DNA from: Papaver somniferum | Taxonomy: Eukaryota > Streptophyta > Magnoliopsida > Ranunculales > Papaveraceae | Length of the DNA: 64,000 bases | Assembly (NCBI RefSeq): GCF_003573695.1 | Contig: NC_039363.1 | Coordinates: forward strand, 151,064,826-151,128,825 | Direction of reading: 5' to 3' | Shown: piece after piece, positions 21,743-31,880 of the stretch | Layout: each line of letters begins with the position of its first letter | How positions within the stretch are numbered: the first letter of the stretch is position 1 | Translations under genes and position numbers: made by a program | The notes under the pieces: generated by a model | The model's input: the letters and a program-made list of their open reading frames with translations, nothing else | Told to the model about the DNA's origin: nothing | Databases searched by the model: none

Positions 21743-23655
21743 TTGCTTTTTAGCTCTGAAGTCACAAAATGTAGGTATAGTCCACTACAATCGGTTTTTT
21801 TTTTTTTATTCTTTCATCTGCAGAGTTCGCTCTTGGTGATGGACTAAAGCTCGATTTGGGGAACCAAAAATTGGTAACTAAAGGAGCTCGAGTTTATTGT
21901 TTCCTACCGAAGCTGCTGCAACCAGTTTCTGACCAAGCTTCTGTTGACATTTATCCATGGGTCCGATGACGGTGTGTCAAAGATTAAGAAGCTTAATCTG
22001 TAATAACTCGGAGAAGGGAATATGGTCCGAGTATGTGAATGAATTGGTTCGTAATTCGAGCACAACTTCAACTGTGCCGCTGTTGATTGACAATGAAGAA
22101 CCAAGCTGATAATTTTCCAATGTTGAATGGCATATGAATGATGGGTTTAATATGAATTGAACTATGTAGGAATTTTTTTTGGAGAAATTGAAAGCTATTG
22201 AAGTTTAAAACTATGGCAAGAAGAGTATGGCTCACGACCTGTTTGATAAAAATTCTGAATGACCATTTCTGTTTCTTGCATCATCTTTCCAATCTCTTCC
22301 TTCCTGACGGGTGTCTGCAGCAATAACCTTCTTACCAATATTATACGAAATTGCAGAAGCATCCTCGGTAGTTCGATGCTTGAATCCTTGGAGTTTACAG
22401 TAACAACAACCCTCTTTATAGAAGAACAAAGGTGATCTTCTATAATTTCACGTACCTTAGGCGATGTTTCTTCAGCTGATGTTCGTAACCTTCAATCCGC
22501 CAATAATGGTAGTGCATCAAGAGTATATGACATGTTCTTGTTATTGCCTGAGTTTCCTTTTCTACTTAGTCTACAGCGAAGTGTTTAGGATCCATAGCTT
22601 AGTCGTTGATTGCGTTTGTGTAGCTATGCTAACTGCGTGTAGGTTGTATGTCTAGATGACAATTTTTCATCCATCATGAATCCTATGCTTTGATTTACTC
22701 GTGCAAGGATGGATGCTAGACTTCCGTCGGTAGCTTAATCTTGCTTTGCCACTTCACTTGGTCTGGAACGACAACACCACATCAACCAATTATACATGTC
22801 AGTTGTCCTTGCTTGGGATTAGGTTGGTTGATCATTCTGTGTGCTTCGAACTTGAGAAATCTCCAATGGGTATAACACGTTATAGAAGCCCATTAGCTTC
22901 CACTTCTTATTCAATCATGTCCATATCAACTTGTTAAAAATATAGCCGTATAGAAATTGGACGACCTGTGAAACTCTTAAAGTCCTAGTCCCTGTAAAAT
23001 ATGTATTTCCTTTCTTCTATGGCAGTGAATCTCCTTTTATATGAGCACCTTCACACCTCCTTTTACTACCCACAACAGAAGTTTGCTACCTCCTTCAGTA
23101 AGTACTTTCATCTTTCCTTTTGTTGTTCTTAAATTATCTTCTTGTTTTTTCAAAACAAGAGCAGTTAACATGTTTATGTAACAAGTGCACTGTCTCTGCA
23201 CCTATATCTTAGTTCTTTCCTTCAAAAATTAGATTGCTACTAGTCTTTGAACTGTACAAGACTTGCTTTTCTATTAACTTTGCTTGATTATCATCAATAT
23301 ATCAATCAACTCGTCACCACCTTCCACGAAAGAAACTTTAATATGATCGACCATAACATGCAATCAAATTAGACTCCTCAGCAGATGCTCCATAAAAACC
23401 GCGTAATGATTGTTGTTAGCATCCTCTATGATCAGCTACCTCTTAACTGATTAGCCTTTAGGATCTTTCAATGGTATGTAGTCTGAACGAAGACAACTTC
23501 CTTCAATAACGAACATTTAAAGTTCTTGGTTTTCTCTTTAATAGAAAATGTTCCAAGCTCTTTACTTTTCTCTTTAATAGAAAATATTTTGAGACATATG
23601 CGCGCGTGAAATGTTTCATAACAGCGAGGATTTTATCTTATTTGAATGCAGGTTG
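21743..23655. other. decayed element interior, no gene recognised
   Basis: No frame above 75 codons and no motif I can defend on either strand. It is bounded on both sides by minus-strand integrase fragments, so it is probably degraded gypsy sequence or insertions into it. Confidence 0.4.
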
Positions 23656-23659
23656 CTCC

Positions 23660-24110
23660 TGTATTTGACTAGGCAGGTTGTTTTCCATTGTCAGAAATGA
23701 TCATCACTGGTACATCAAAACTGCAAATACTTGCAGATGTGCATCTCCCCTGTTCTTACCAAAGCTACTGCTTCTACCCATTTAATAAAGTAGTCAGTTG
23801 CAGCTAACGAATACTCCACGGGATCACAACCAGCCTCAACTCATTTGCTGGTCTCGTTATAAGAGGGCCATGCAGCTTTAGCTGATCAACCAAGCATTTT
23901 CTTATATAGTCCTTGCATCACTATGCATATAAGGCCAGAAGTACCATTTGGGATAAAAGCCTATGCGCCAGACTCCTGCCTTCAGAATGATCCTCATAAC
24001 ACCCTTCATGTGCCTGAGCGAACGGTTGCTTCTTTCATCCCAGGTCATACAAGGAAGGTACAACTCCATCGCAATGCAATTGTTGTTTTTGTAGAGATGC
24101 ATATATTCTA
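23660..24110 (-). pseudogene. gypsy integrase fragment: zinc-binding region plus catalytic core
   Basis: Reading the minus strand downward from 24102: RHMKGVM, then GFYPKWYFWPYMHSDART (like the conserved GYYWPYMxxDA), HGPLITRPANEL, ATDYFIKWVEA (first catalytic Asp block) and, near 23695, VMIISDNGKQ (second catalytic Asp block). The pieces lie in several frames with stops. This is the clearest proof that the 15.3-29.4 kb element is Ty3/gypsy on the minus strand. Confidence 0.8.
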
Positions 24111-24478
24111 TAATCTCTATATGTACACTATCTAGAATACTCTATTATTGTTCTTGAACACTTCGTTTCTATCCTTCTCTTTGTTAGAAAAGATATCGCA
24201 AGTATTTCTTTGATAAACACATGCAAAAAATGTTTTTAATTATGACCATAAAATAGATTTATAGTATAACTGTTGGAACTTATATACCCCGGGCGTTGAT
24301 CGTTTCTTCGATCCTAACCGCCCCCATTAATTGCAGTGAAATTGAAAAGGACGCCTCCATTTGTTCGACCTTCCTGAAATATGTCGATTTTGATTGCTTT
24401 CTAGGCGACACTTTAGCCGCCTCAATTATTTGTAGAGATATTGCCAAAGACGCCCCCAAGGGGAATCGGGAAATGAAC

Positions 24479-24685
24479 CTACAATATCCAATCCCTTCTT
24501 GCCAAATAAGCCCGTAAGTGCATCAAGAAATGGACATAATATATCCATAATGGTGTGTAACTCGCTTGTTGGTCTCTCAGTCCACGCATTCTTTTTTTTG
24601 TATATTCTTTTGCGTCATGTAGGATTGTGGTTCTACATTTTAGAATGTACAACAATAGCCTGCCCCACTTAATGCGCTTCTGCAT
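24479..24685 (-). pseudogene. integrase-like fragment (copy 3)
   Basis: Minus-strand frame with HDAKEYTKK, similar to the DA...KKC piece that follows the WP motif in gypsy integrases. Together with 21515-21742 and 23902-24102 this suggests repeated or rearranged copies of the same domain. Between 24700 and 25541 nothing else is recognised. Confidence 0.35.
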
Positions 24686-25546
24686 CTATAGCTACATTGA
24701 AGTTAACCACTTTTCATCTGTAGAAGGTCTGCCTTGATCTCGTTGGTACAGTTTGTGGAATGCAGCTTCAATGAATTCTTTAGTGAAGACTGGCATCCCT
24801 TAATTTGTTGTTTTTCCCTTCAGTGGAAATTTTAAGAAGATTGTATGCACCTGTGACTTATGATCAGAGTGAGTAACAGTTGCAAAAATCTATTGGAATT
24901 AGCAATTCCAATTAAATTGATGTGCATGCCTTGGTCAGGATATGACTTCAATACGATAGCAGTTTCACATTAGATAATGTTTTCAAGCAAGTTGTGATGA
25001 AGTTTAAGAAACGAGCATGGTGACAGTCTACAGCATATCGTAGTAATATATACACTTTTACTAAGCATGTATGGCAGGTGTGACTCATGGAGAGGCTTCA
25101 TTACTGATTAGTAAAGATGATTTCTTCCAATACAATATACTGAGCTTTTAAAGATTTCTATTGATTTTAAATCTTTAAAAGATTTCTACTCATTTTATTA
25201 GTGGATGTCGTGATTAGTTCTCAGTAAAAATAGCAATAAATGTAAAAATCATTAAAGCAATCCAGGTCTGCTAATCGCTCAAATATTGTTTCATGGTATG
25301 ACAAGCGTATAAAATCTTTTAAAATGTGACGCTTAGCTCGCTTTGCGATAGGAGATTGATCGATGTTCCTGTGGTTAAGGTCCAATGACTCAATGTGACT
25401 TGACCTGAAGTGCCCTGGATTGGTGTTCAAGTCCCGACTGAATTGTAGTGTTATTCGAGCATTTCTTTCCAGTGACATTCTGAATAACGAAATGATTGGA
25501 GATTCTAGTGCTCGGAATATTTGATGATGACAATGATAAAGCATCG

Positions 25547-25890
25547 TGTTGGAATCTGTTGGAAGTTAGTATGTGAAGATAATCGGAAGACCAAGTCTCT
25601 CGCGTATAATCCTGTATTGTAGCTAGATAAGTATAGTGTACCTGGTCAAGATAGTTTGTTGCTCTAGGTTTACTGCTTATTCAATAAACTTATAAATAGG
25701 ATTCATTATGTAAATGTAACTCATCCCAGAATCATAAAACTCTGGAGATCAATAATCCAATTCACCCTACGGGGTTCTGTCAGTGGACGTAGGCGTTAGT
25801 GCCGAACCACTTTAATTTCTGTCTTCTTTATTTGTGTTTGATCTTTGTGCTCAATCGATGATCCGTCTCTATGATACCCATAATTTAGTA
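25547..25890 (+). repeat. 5' LTR of the small copia element
   Basis: Starts TGTTGGAATCTGTTGGAAG and ends AATTTAGTA. It differs from the other LTR at only a handful of positions, for example C(G/A)CGTATAAT-type changes near 25600 and 27490, so insertion was fairly recent. It contains a TATAAATAGG promoter-like box near 25692. Confidence 0.93.
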
Positions 25891-27436
25891 TGGTATCAGA
25901 GCGGGGAGATCCGCTCAAATGCTTCTGTTTTCTATACTTTCTTGTTATCATATTGATTTTCTCATAGTTATGGGGTATCATCGATTCCGCATCTACTGGC
26001 ATCTTTTTTGTTTTAATTTTGATATTTACATGGTGCTTTCTCTACTACCCAGATTTCTTATGGTTAGTATCTTAAATCACAAGTAAGTTCATAAAATCTG
26101 CTTTCCTTGTTATCAGAATGGGTATCAAGTAAAGAGGTGGTATAGTACTCACGTTTTGGTTTAGAAGATTCGTGGGTTCTATAATCTTTATCATTATTGT
26201 ACTGTACATCGCATCAACGTATGATTTTGAGTCTATGCAGTACATATCACTTTCAGTGATTGTCAATCTAAACGAGGTTTTATGCTTCAGTTTTCATAAG
26301 GTACTATGCTCTTCAGTACCTAACGGATCATATCATCTATTGGCATCCTTTTGTATTCTCTTGAGATATCTGAATACAGAGAGAAACAAGATGTGTTAAT
26401 ATGCTATAAATTTTTTTTTTTGCCATTATTCACGGCAAGACTTGGCTTAAATATCACGAACCTTTGGTTTCCTAATCATAAAATTATAATCTACTGATCA
26501 TAATTTTATCAGGGATTTTTTTTTATCAGTTTCAATCAATTTCTTTCGAACTTGAGTTCGAATCAATCCAACCCTATTGTAATGGGTACAATACAATCAA
26601 CTTCTTGTATTATCTACTGATGATTGATATTTGGAAAGGATTTATATCTTTCTATTCTCCAAATATAATTTGGATATTCAGATCTTCTATTTTCAAAGGG
26701 TATCAACATCTGGGTTTACCCATCTAAATCAAATTTTTCAGCATCTTTATCAAGTTTCATCAAAGTTGCTTGTGCACGGGTCTCCCTGTTCTCAAACAAT
26801 CAACAGGGAATACGTTGTGCGATATTCATGTTCTGTTCTTTCAGAAACTTTCACTTTCTCTACAGGATGAGAAGTTCCAGGCAAGTCCTGTGTATCTCAA
26901 CTTGGTGGTTTCTGTTTTTGTCCCACCATTTTTTTTATCGAGTTCTAGCTTCAACAAAATTTGTATCAAGATTTCTTGCCATTATTCCCAAGATTTCTTT
27001 TTATTTTTATCAATACCTACATGGTATTCATGTTCTCGGTGTTGGTTTTATTCCAAGAATCGTTCATAATCATCCGTTTTGGAAGGATGTTTTTATTTTA
27101 TTCCAAAATCGATATAATCACTGCAAATCTTAATCAAAGGGATTGAGGTATCTCTCAAGGTACAGTGTACACTTCGAACACCACTCCAATTGCTTAATCA
27201 ATAGCAATTTGTGAGCATATCAGTGTCCACTTAAGGAAGATAAGAGATCAAACTGCTGGCTTATGTTACCTAAGGAAGCCTGCTCATAAAGATCAACTGT
27301 CGCGGTTCAAGTACGTGAATGAAGCATCCATGCCATGGTCGAAGTACGTCATGCAAAGTTTAAATTACAAGGTTTCTTTTCAAGATATTTTCCAAGTTGC
27401 ACACTTCATTTCTCTCCGTGTCCAACTTGAGGGGGG

Positions 27437-27780
27437 TGTTGGAATCTGTTGGAAGTTAGTATGTGAAGATAATCGGAAGACCAAGTCTCTCGCATATAAT
27501 CCTGTATTGTAGCTAGATAAGTATAGTGTACCTGGTCAAGATAGTTTGTTGCTCTAGGTTTACTGCTTATTCAATAAACTTATAAATAGGATTCATTATG
27601 TAAATGTAACTCATCCCAGAATCATAAAACTCTGGAGATCAATAATCCAATTCACCCTACGGGGTTCTGTCAGTGGACGTAGGCGTTAGTGCCGAACCAC
27701 TTTAATTTCTGTCTTCTTTATTTGTGTTTGATCTTGGTGCTCAATCAATGATCCGTCTCTATGATACCCATAATTTATTA
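27437..27780 (+). repeat. 3' LTR of the small copia element
   Basis: Same length as the 5' copy, ending AATTTATTA directly before the duplicated target CATCG. Both LTRs end TA rather than the usual CA. Confidence 0.93.
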
Positions 27781-27785
27781 CATCG

Positions 27786-28222
27786 CTTGATCTTTTGCTG
27801 GAAAAGAAGAACCTCGTAGCCCCTTGGTAGACAGTTGATGTGATTTGAGTCCAAGAAGAAAGTAACTGAGGTCTGCCATATTAAAGTCAAGTTGTGGAAT
27901 TGAGTTTGGCTTATTCTTGTGTATGCCGGTAATCTTATCATTTATTTCACGTGCGTTGGTGAGCTGAACTTTGACTTCCACCTCAAATTGAATCTTCTCG
28001 AACTATTTTTTCTCGGGTTAAGATCATCTTCATAGTATTGAAACTTTCGCAATTAGGGTTGGATTTTTCTGTGACTCCATCTTAGACGTGATAAAGCACA
28101 CAGTACGTAATTTATCCATTTGTAAACTGTATTTTATCTCCAACAAGCTCAACGGAACATGACTTAGCTCGGTGTTAGTGCACGAGTTTGTTAATCACGT
28201 CCCCTTAGTCGGCGCCTAAAGA
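27786..28222 (-). other. leader of the Tat-like element with primer site
   Basis: Between the copia insertion and the 5' LTR. The primer site GGCGCCGACTAAGGGG lies at 28216-28201 on the minus strand. A 67-codon minus frame (27981-27778) is cut by the inserted copia element and has no known domain. Confidence 0.75.
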
Positions 28223-29431
28223 TGTTGGTGCAAAAATATTCACCCCAACACTCTTCGAGATGTGTGTAGATGAATTAAATCTCCTTCATCGATTTGATTT
28301 CACCAAAGATGATGAAACTGTGATTGATTGATTGACACTATTGATTCAGCTCCACAAGAAATTAGTGATGTAGTCGATATTGAATGGTGGGGGTACCTGC
28401 AAAAACACTCCGATGCTAAAGTCAGAGAGAGTTTCTCAGCAGGTGTTTTGTGTGGAAAAGGATTAGAAAATCTGTACCTTTTGAGTTAGGATTTAACCTC
28501 TATTTATAGGCAGAAAGTAGGTCTAGCTTTAGGGTTTTCATAGTTATCTTAATAACTTCCCTTTACCTGTACAAATCCAAGAAAACAACCAGATTCATAA
28601 TAAAGTTTGTTATCTATCATAATTCTGATCTATCTTAATTATTATCTTGAATAATAATTATCCTTTCTCTTAGGAACTATAATTATAATATCCTAACTAA
28701 TTCCTTCCTCTATCTATTAGGGTTTTTGCACTTATCTTAATTATTATCTTAAATAATAATTAGAAACAAAAATAATTATCCTCTTTCCGTTAGGGTTTCT
28801 ATAATTATCTTAGATATTAACTATAACTACTCAAGATAATTACTCCATGGTAACATTTATCCTCTTTTTGTTAGGATTTAATATAACCATAATTATCTTA
28901 AATAATTCCAAGGTCAGTATTCAAAATATCCTAGTCCTCATGACCCTTATCTAAATTTAAGCCCCTTTCCTGGAGAGAGGATAATTTGGGTTGGTTGACC
29001 GATCCATGGGTTCTAAGAGCTAACCCATGGGTCTTTGGGCTTCCACAATAAGCAAAACTGGTTTCCATAATAAACCAAAAGGGCTTCAATAATAAGCCAA
29101 CTGGGCTTCCAAAATAAGCCAGTAGGTTTGTACAATAAACCGAATTGGGCTTCCATATTAAGCCAAGTAGGTTTCTATAATAAACCAAATTAAGCTTCCA
29201 TATTAAGCAAAGTGGGTTTCCATAATAAACCAAATTGAACTTCCATGTTAAGCAAAAACAATTTCTTTAATAAACTAGACTGGACTTCTATAATAAGCTA
29301 TGTGTTTCTTTAATAACCAACTGAGTTTCTTTAGTAAGCTACGGGTTTCTACCATAAACCAAATAGGCTCCCCAAACGAGCCCATTGGATAGCTTGTGCG
29401 GCATACACGTGCATCATTTTAATGGGTTATA
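28223..29431 (-). repeat. 5' LTR of the Tat-like element
   Basis: 1,209 bp, intact, with plus-strand ends TGTTGGTG and GGGTTATA. It contains about 50 bp near 28255-28305 absent from the other copy. The outer third is a tandem array described separately. Confidence 0.9.
29030..29350. repeat. about 30-bp tandem units in the Tat LTR (also at 16030-16317)
   Basis: Units alternate GGGCTTCCATATTAAGCCAA and GGTTTCCATAATAAACCAAA about ten times, giving a period of 29-30 bp and a two-unit period near 60. The same array is in both LTRs. It produces a false 100-codon minus-strand frame (28931-29233) with repeated Y-x-L-x-W-K segments. Confidence 0.85.
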
Positions 29432-29489
29432 AACAACATGGATTAAAGAGGATGGAGCTTTAGGCTGCTGAAAAGATACAAAGTTCAAA

Positions 29490-29790
29490 TTTAGACCGAA
29501 AATGTTTATATGAAAACAAATAGTACAAGGGAAAACCGATATGAAAAATTAGTTCAAGGGTTTAATGTTACATAACCTTTGAGGTTTTATAAGATCAACT
29601 CGTCCATAAAAAAAATCATATCTCTATCCACTTTGATGCGTCTTTTTTCCAGATCGAAATGTTTATACGAGAACAAATACAAGGAAAAACCGACCTAAAA
29701 AATTAACTCAAGGGTTAATACTCCGTAACCTTTTAGGTTTTATAAGAGCAAGTACTGCTCACCCATAAAAAATACATATCTCCTCCCATT
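29490..29790. repeat. two copies of a 130-165-bp unit
   Basis: A unit holding GAAAATGTTTATA, ACAAGG(G)AAAAACCGA, AACTCAAGGGTT and GGTTTTATAAGA appears at about 29493 and again at about 29658. No coding sequence between the Tat LTR and the LINE. Confidence 0.7.
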
Positions 29791-30111
29791 TTTATATGTG
29801 TATATATTTTTTTTAATTATAATAAGGTGAAAAAAACCAAGGTGATCATATTTGGAGTACAAAAACTCCACCCATATGTATAGTTAAAGATTTTAATACT
29901 CTCTTTATGTTCTCTTGATTTTTTCTTGAACTAGAACACTTGATGAATCTTTTTCATCTTGAATTCCGGTGTCTTTCATCCCCTTTTTTCTTGTTTTTAA
30001 GTTCTGCTTTTTGCATTCTATTCTTTTAGTAATATAATCTAGATCTTTTGCTTTGTGATTTTGCTAACTATGAGTTGCTAATTTTGTTGCAGGACTTCCT
30101 TGATTGATAAA

Positions 30112-30522
30112 ATGGTATTCATTCAGTTTTGGATATCTGTCTTAAGCTTGAGTTTTTCTCTGACATCAGTTTTTCCATCCCAAGCAGTTTTGCACAACAA
30201 CGCAGTTTTGCACAAAGCAGTATTGCTTAAACAGGTAGTTTTACCAAAAATCACCATTAAAGATACTTGTATTGGCCAGTATGATCATCTTTCTTTACCT
30301 AGTCAGGATCTAGAAAACCTTGTAACCCATAGAAACTCAGTGATACCCAAATCGTTGACTCCAACTTTTTTTCAAATTTCTGTAACTCCCACCATTTCTT
30401 GCCGCGATTATAGGAATGGTACGTATGTTTCGGTAGATATGCAGAATATTATCAACAAGATGGAAAGTTTCTCTTTTTCTATTAGCCTGCTTAATCAATA
30501 TCGGAATAAAATATTTTTCTGA
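30112..30522 (+). other. ORF with signal-peptide-like start in the LINE leader
   Basis: From the ATG at 30112 the first 25 residues are strongly hydrophobic (FIQFWISVLSLSFSLTSVF) followed by SQA, like a secretory signal. The remaining 110 residues are Ser/Leu-rich and unrecognised, with repeated AVLHN/AVLHK segments. It precedes ORF1 by about 180 bp. An acceptor-like TTTTGTTGCAG lies just upstream (30083-30093). It could be a captured host exon or chance. Confidence 0.3.
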
Positions 30523-30706
30523 TATACTTCTTATAACATAAAGGTAAAAATGTTTTATACGAACCACCATCCTTACCTATTTTTGGAAAAAAAATAATCT
30601 CTTCATTACTTATCCTATTTTCTCTATAAAAATAAACAGTTTGATCAATATCTTCTCTATCTCAACTCTTAGTAACCTAAAAACCCTAGGAAGTTATAAA
30701 ACCAAA

Positions 30707-31706
30707 ATGAGCTCTTGCAACAACAACAAAGTCGCTGATATCACTGAAAAGATGAAGACTACATCCATCAGAGTCAAAGGGGCTATTGGTTCCTCTAAAA
30801 ATATTAGTGTTGTTGCGGATGAATGGTCAAACAGTTTGATTGGAAAAATCAAGGTTAATAACTTGGAGATCAAAACCGGGAATGTTAAGGAAGAACTGAA
30901 TATACTATGGAGGGCTTACAAAAAGAAAGAGATACGTGTTGTGGGAGATCGTCTTTATGTTTGCAAGTTTGGCTTTGAGAAAGACATGAAAGATGTTTTG
31001 AATAAAAAACCTTGGAATGTCCAAAGATGTCTTCTTGTCCTTAAGGAATATACTACTGCTATACCCTATCATGATTGGACGTTCACCAGACAAGCATGAA
31101 ATGTGCAGTTCAAAGGGTTACTTCTTGAACATCACCATGAAGCTGTTATTAATGAGGCAATTGAATATTTGGGTACAAAAATATCAACAGAGCCGAAAAA
31201 CTGTAGACCAAGATCTGTAAATATGATAACTGATCGTGTGGAGGTGGATCTGACTACACCTCTAAAGAGAGGAGAATGGTGGAACTCAAATTCTGAAGAA
31301 CCTGTATGGATTAAATACCCTTGGGTTAAACAACCACATAGCTTGTATAATGAATGTTACACTGTTGAAGAGAAAAATAATACAAGAAGAATATGAAGAG
31401 AACTGTAGAATGCAGAATGGAGAGGGGAGTATTGATGAGAAAAATAAGGATGTTGATGCTGAGTTTGTAATTATGAACAATATGGAAGAAACTCAACAAG
31501 ATGGTGAAGATAGTAGACCATCCAAAAGAGTTAGGAATCAACCTATGGAAAACTCTGGAAACAACCCTTCTCTTAATCACCTTACCCTTGCTGACCATGC
31601 TGGTATCAATATTGGTAATGATCATACTGGTAACAATAATACTCAAGCTGTCTTCATGGAGGAGTTTGATATGGATGTTCAGGGTGATCCTGCTGCTAAC
31701 TCATAG
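30707..31706 (+). pseudogene. LINE ORF1 (nucleic-acid-binding, DUF4283-like)
   Basis: The start is taken at MSSCNNN (30707), though the frame is open from 30641. The first 130 codons have the DUF4283-like pattern of plant L1 ORF1 proteins (NVKEELNILWRAYKK, FGFEKDMKDVL, KPWNVQRCLLVLKEY). A TGA at 31097-31099 sits where the family normally has Trp. The frame then continues to about 31396 (IKYPWVKQPHSLYNECYTVEEKN, a damaged zinc-knuckle region), then shifts to the frame at 31350-31706, which is acidic and Asn-rich. At least one nonsense and one frameshift. Confidence 0.8.
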
Positions 31707-31880
31707 ATGGATACTACACAAAATCAAGGGAGCACTGCATTTAGTGTAAGAAACTATCCTTATTCTTTACTTTCTTTAAATTTTAATAATTTTAGATATA
31801 TAGTTTCTCTTATAGTTTTGCTGAAGTTTAACACTTTGTTCTACTCTAAAAATTACATATATTCTATTGATTTCCTTAAT

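Larger units (their letters stand above)
25547..27780 (+). mobile_element. 2,234-bp non-autonomous copia element
   Basis: Two 344-bp LTRs (25547-25890, 27437-27780) flank a 1,546-bp interior. The target duplication CATCG is intact (25542-25546 and 27781-27785). The primer site TGGTATCAGAGC (25891-25902) directly follows LTR 1, and the polypurine tract TTGAGGGGGG (27427-27436) directly precedes LTR 2. No gag or pol ORF is present. Only the last part (about 27195-27430) resembles the degenerate 3' end of copia pol. It must have been mobilised in trans. Several 60-100-codon frames at 26.6-27.1 kb are uninformative. Confidence 0.92.
15301..29431 (-). mobile_element. Tat-like Ty3/gypsy element with two nested insertions
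   Basis: Two related LTRs in the same orientation (15301-20493 split, and 28223-29431) bracket a decayed interior. At the inner edge of the right LTR the minus strand carries GGCGCCGACTAAGGGG (28216-28201), a Tat/Ogre-type primer site. At the inner edge of the left LTR it carries AAGAAGGGGGCGATATT (about 20510-20494), a polypurine tract. Both fix transcription as minus strand, with 28223-29431 as 5' LTR. Integrase remnants on the minus strand agree. LTR ends are TG...CA, one mutated to TA. No matching target duplication was seen (left ACTGG, right AACAA), which suggests age or recombination. Confidence 0.85.

Noticed and set aside
26631..27146. Overlapping 60-101-codon frames in the small copia element
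   Set aside because: Four overlapping frames of Phe/Ser-rich sequence in T-rich non-coding DNA, without gag or pol motifs.
28931..29233. 100-codon protein with repeated Y-x-L-x-W-K units
   Set aside because: It is a translation of the 30-bp tandem array in the Tat-like LTR; the other LTR gives a shorter broken version.
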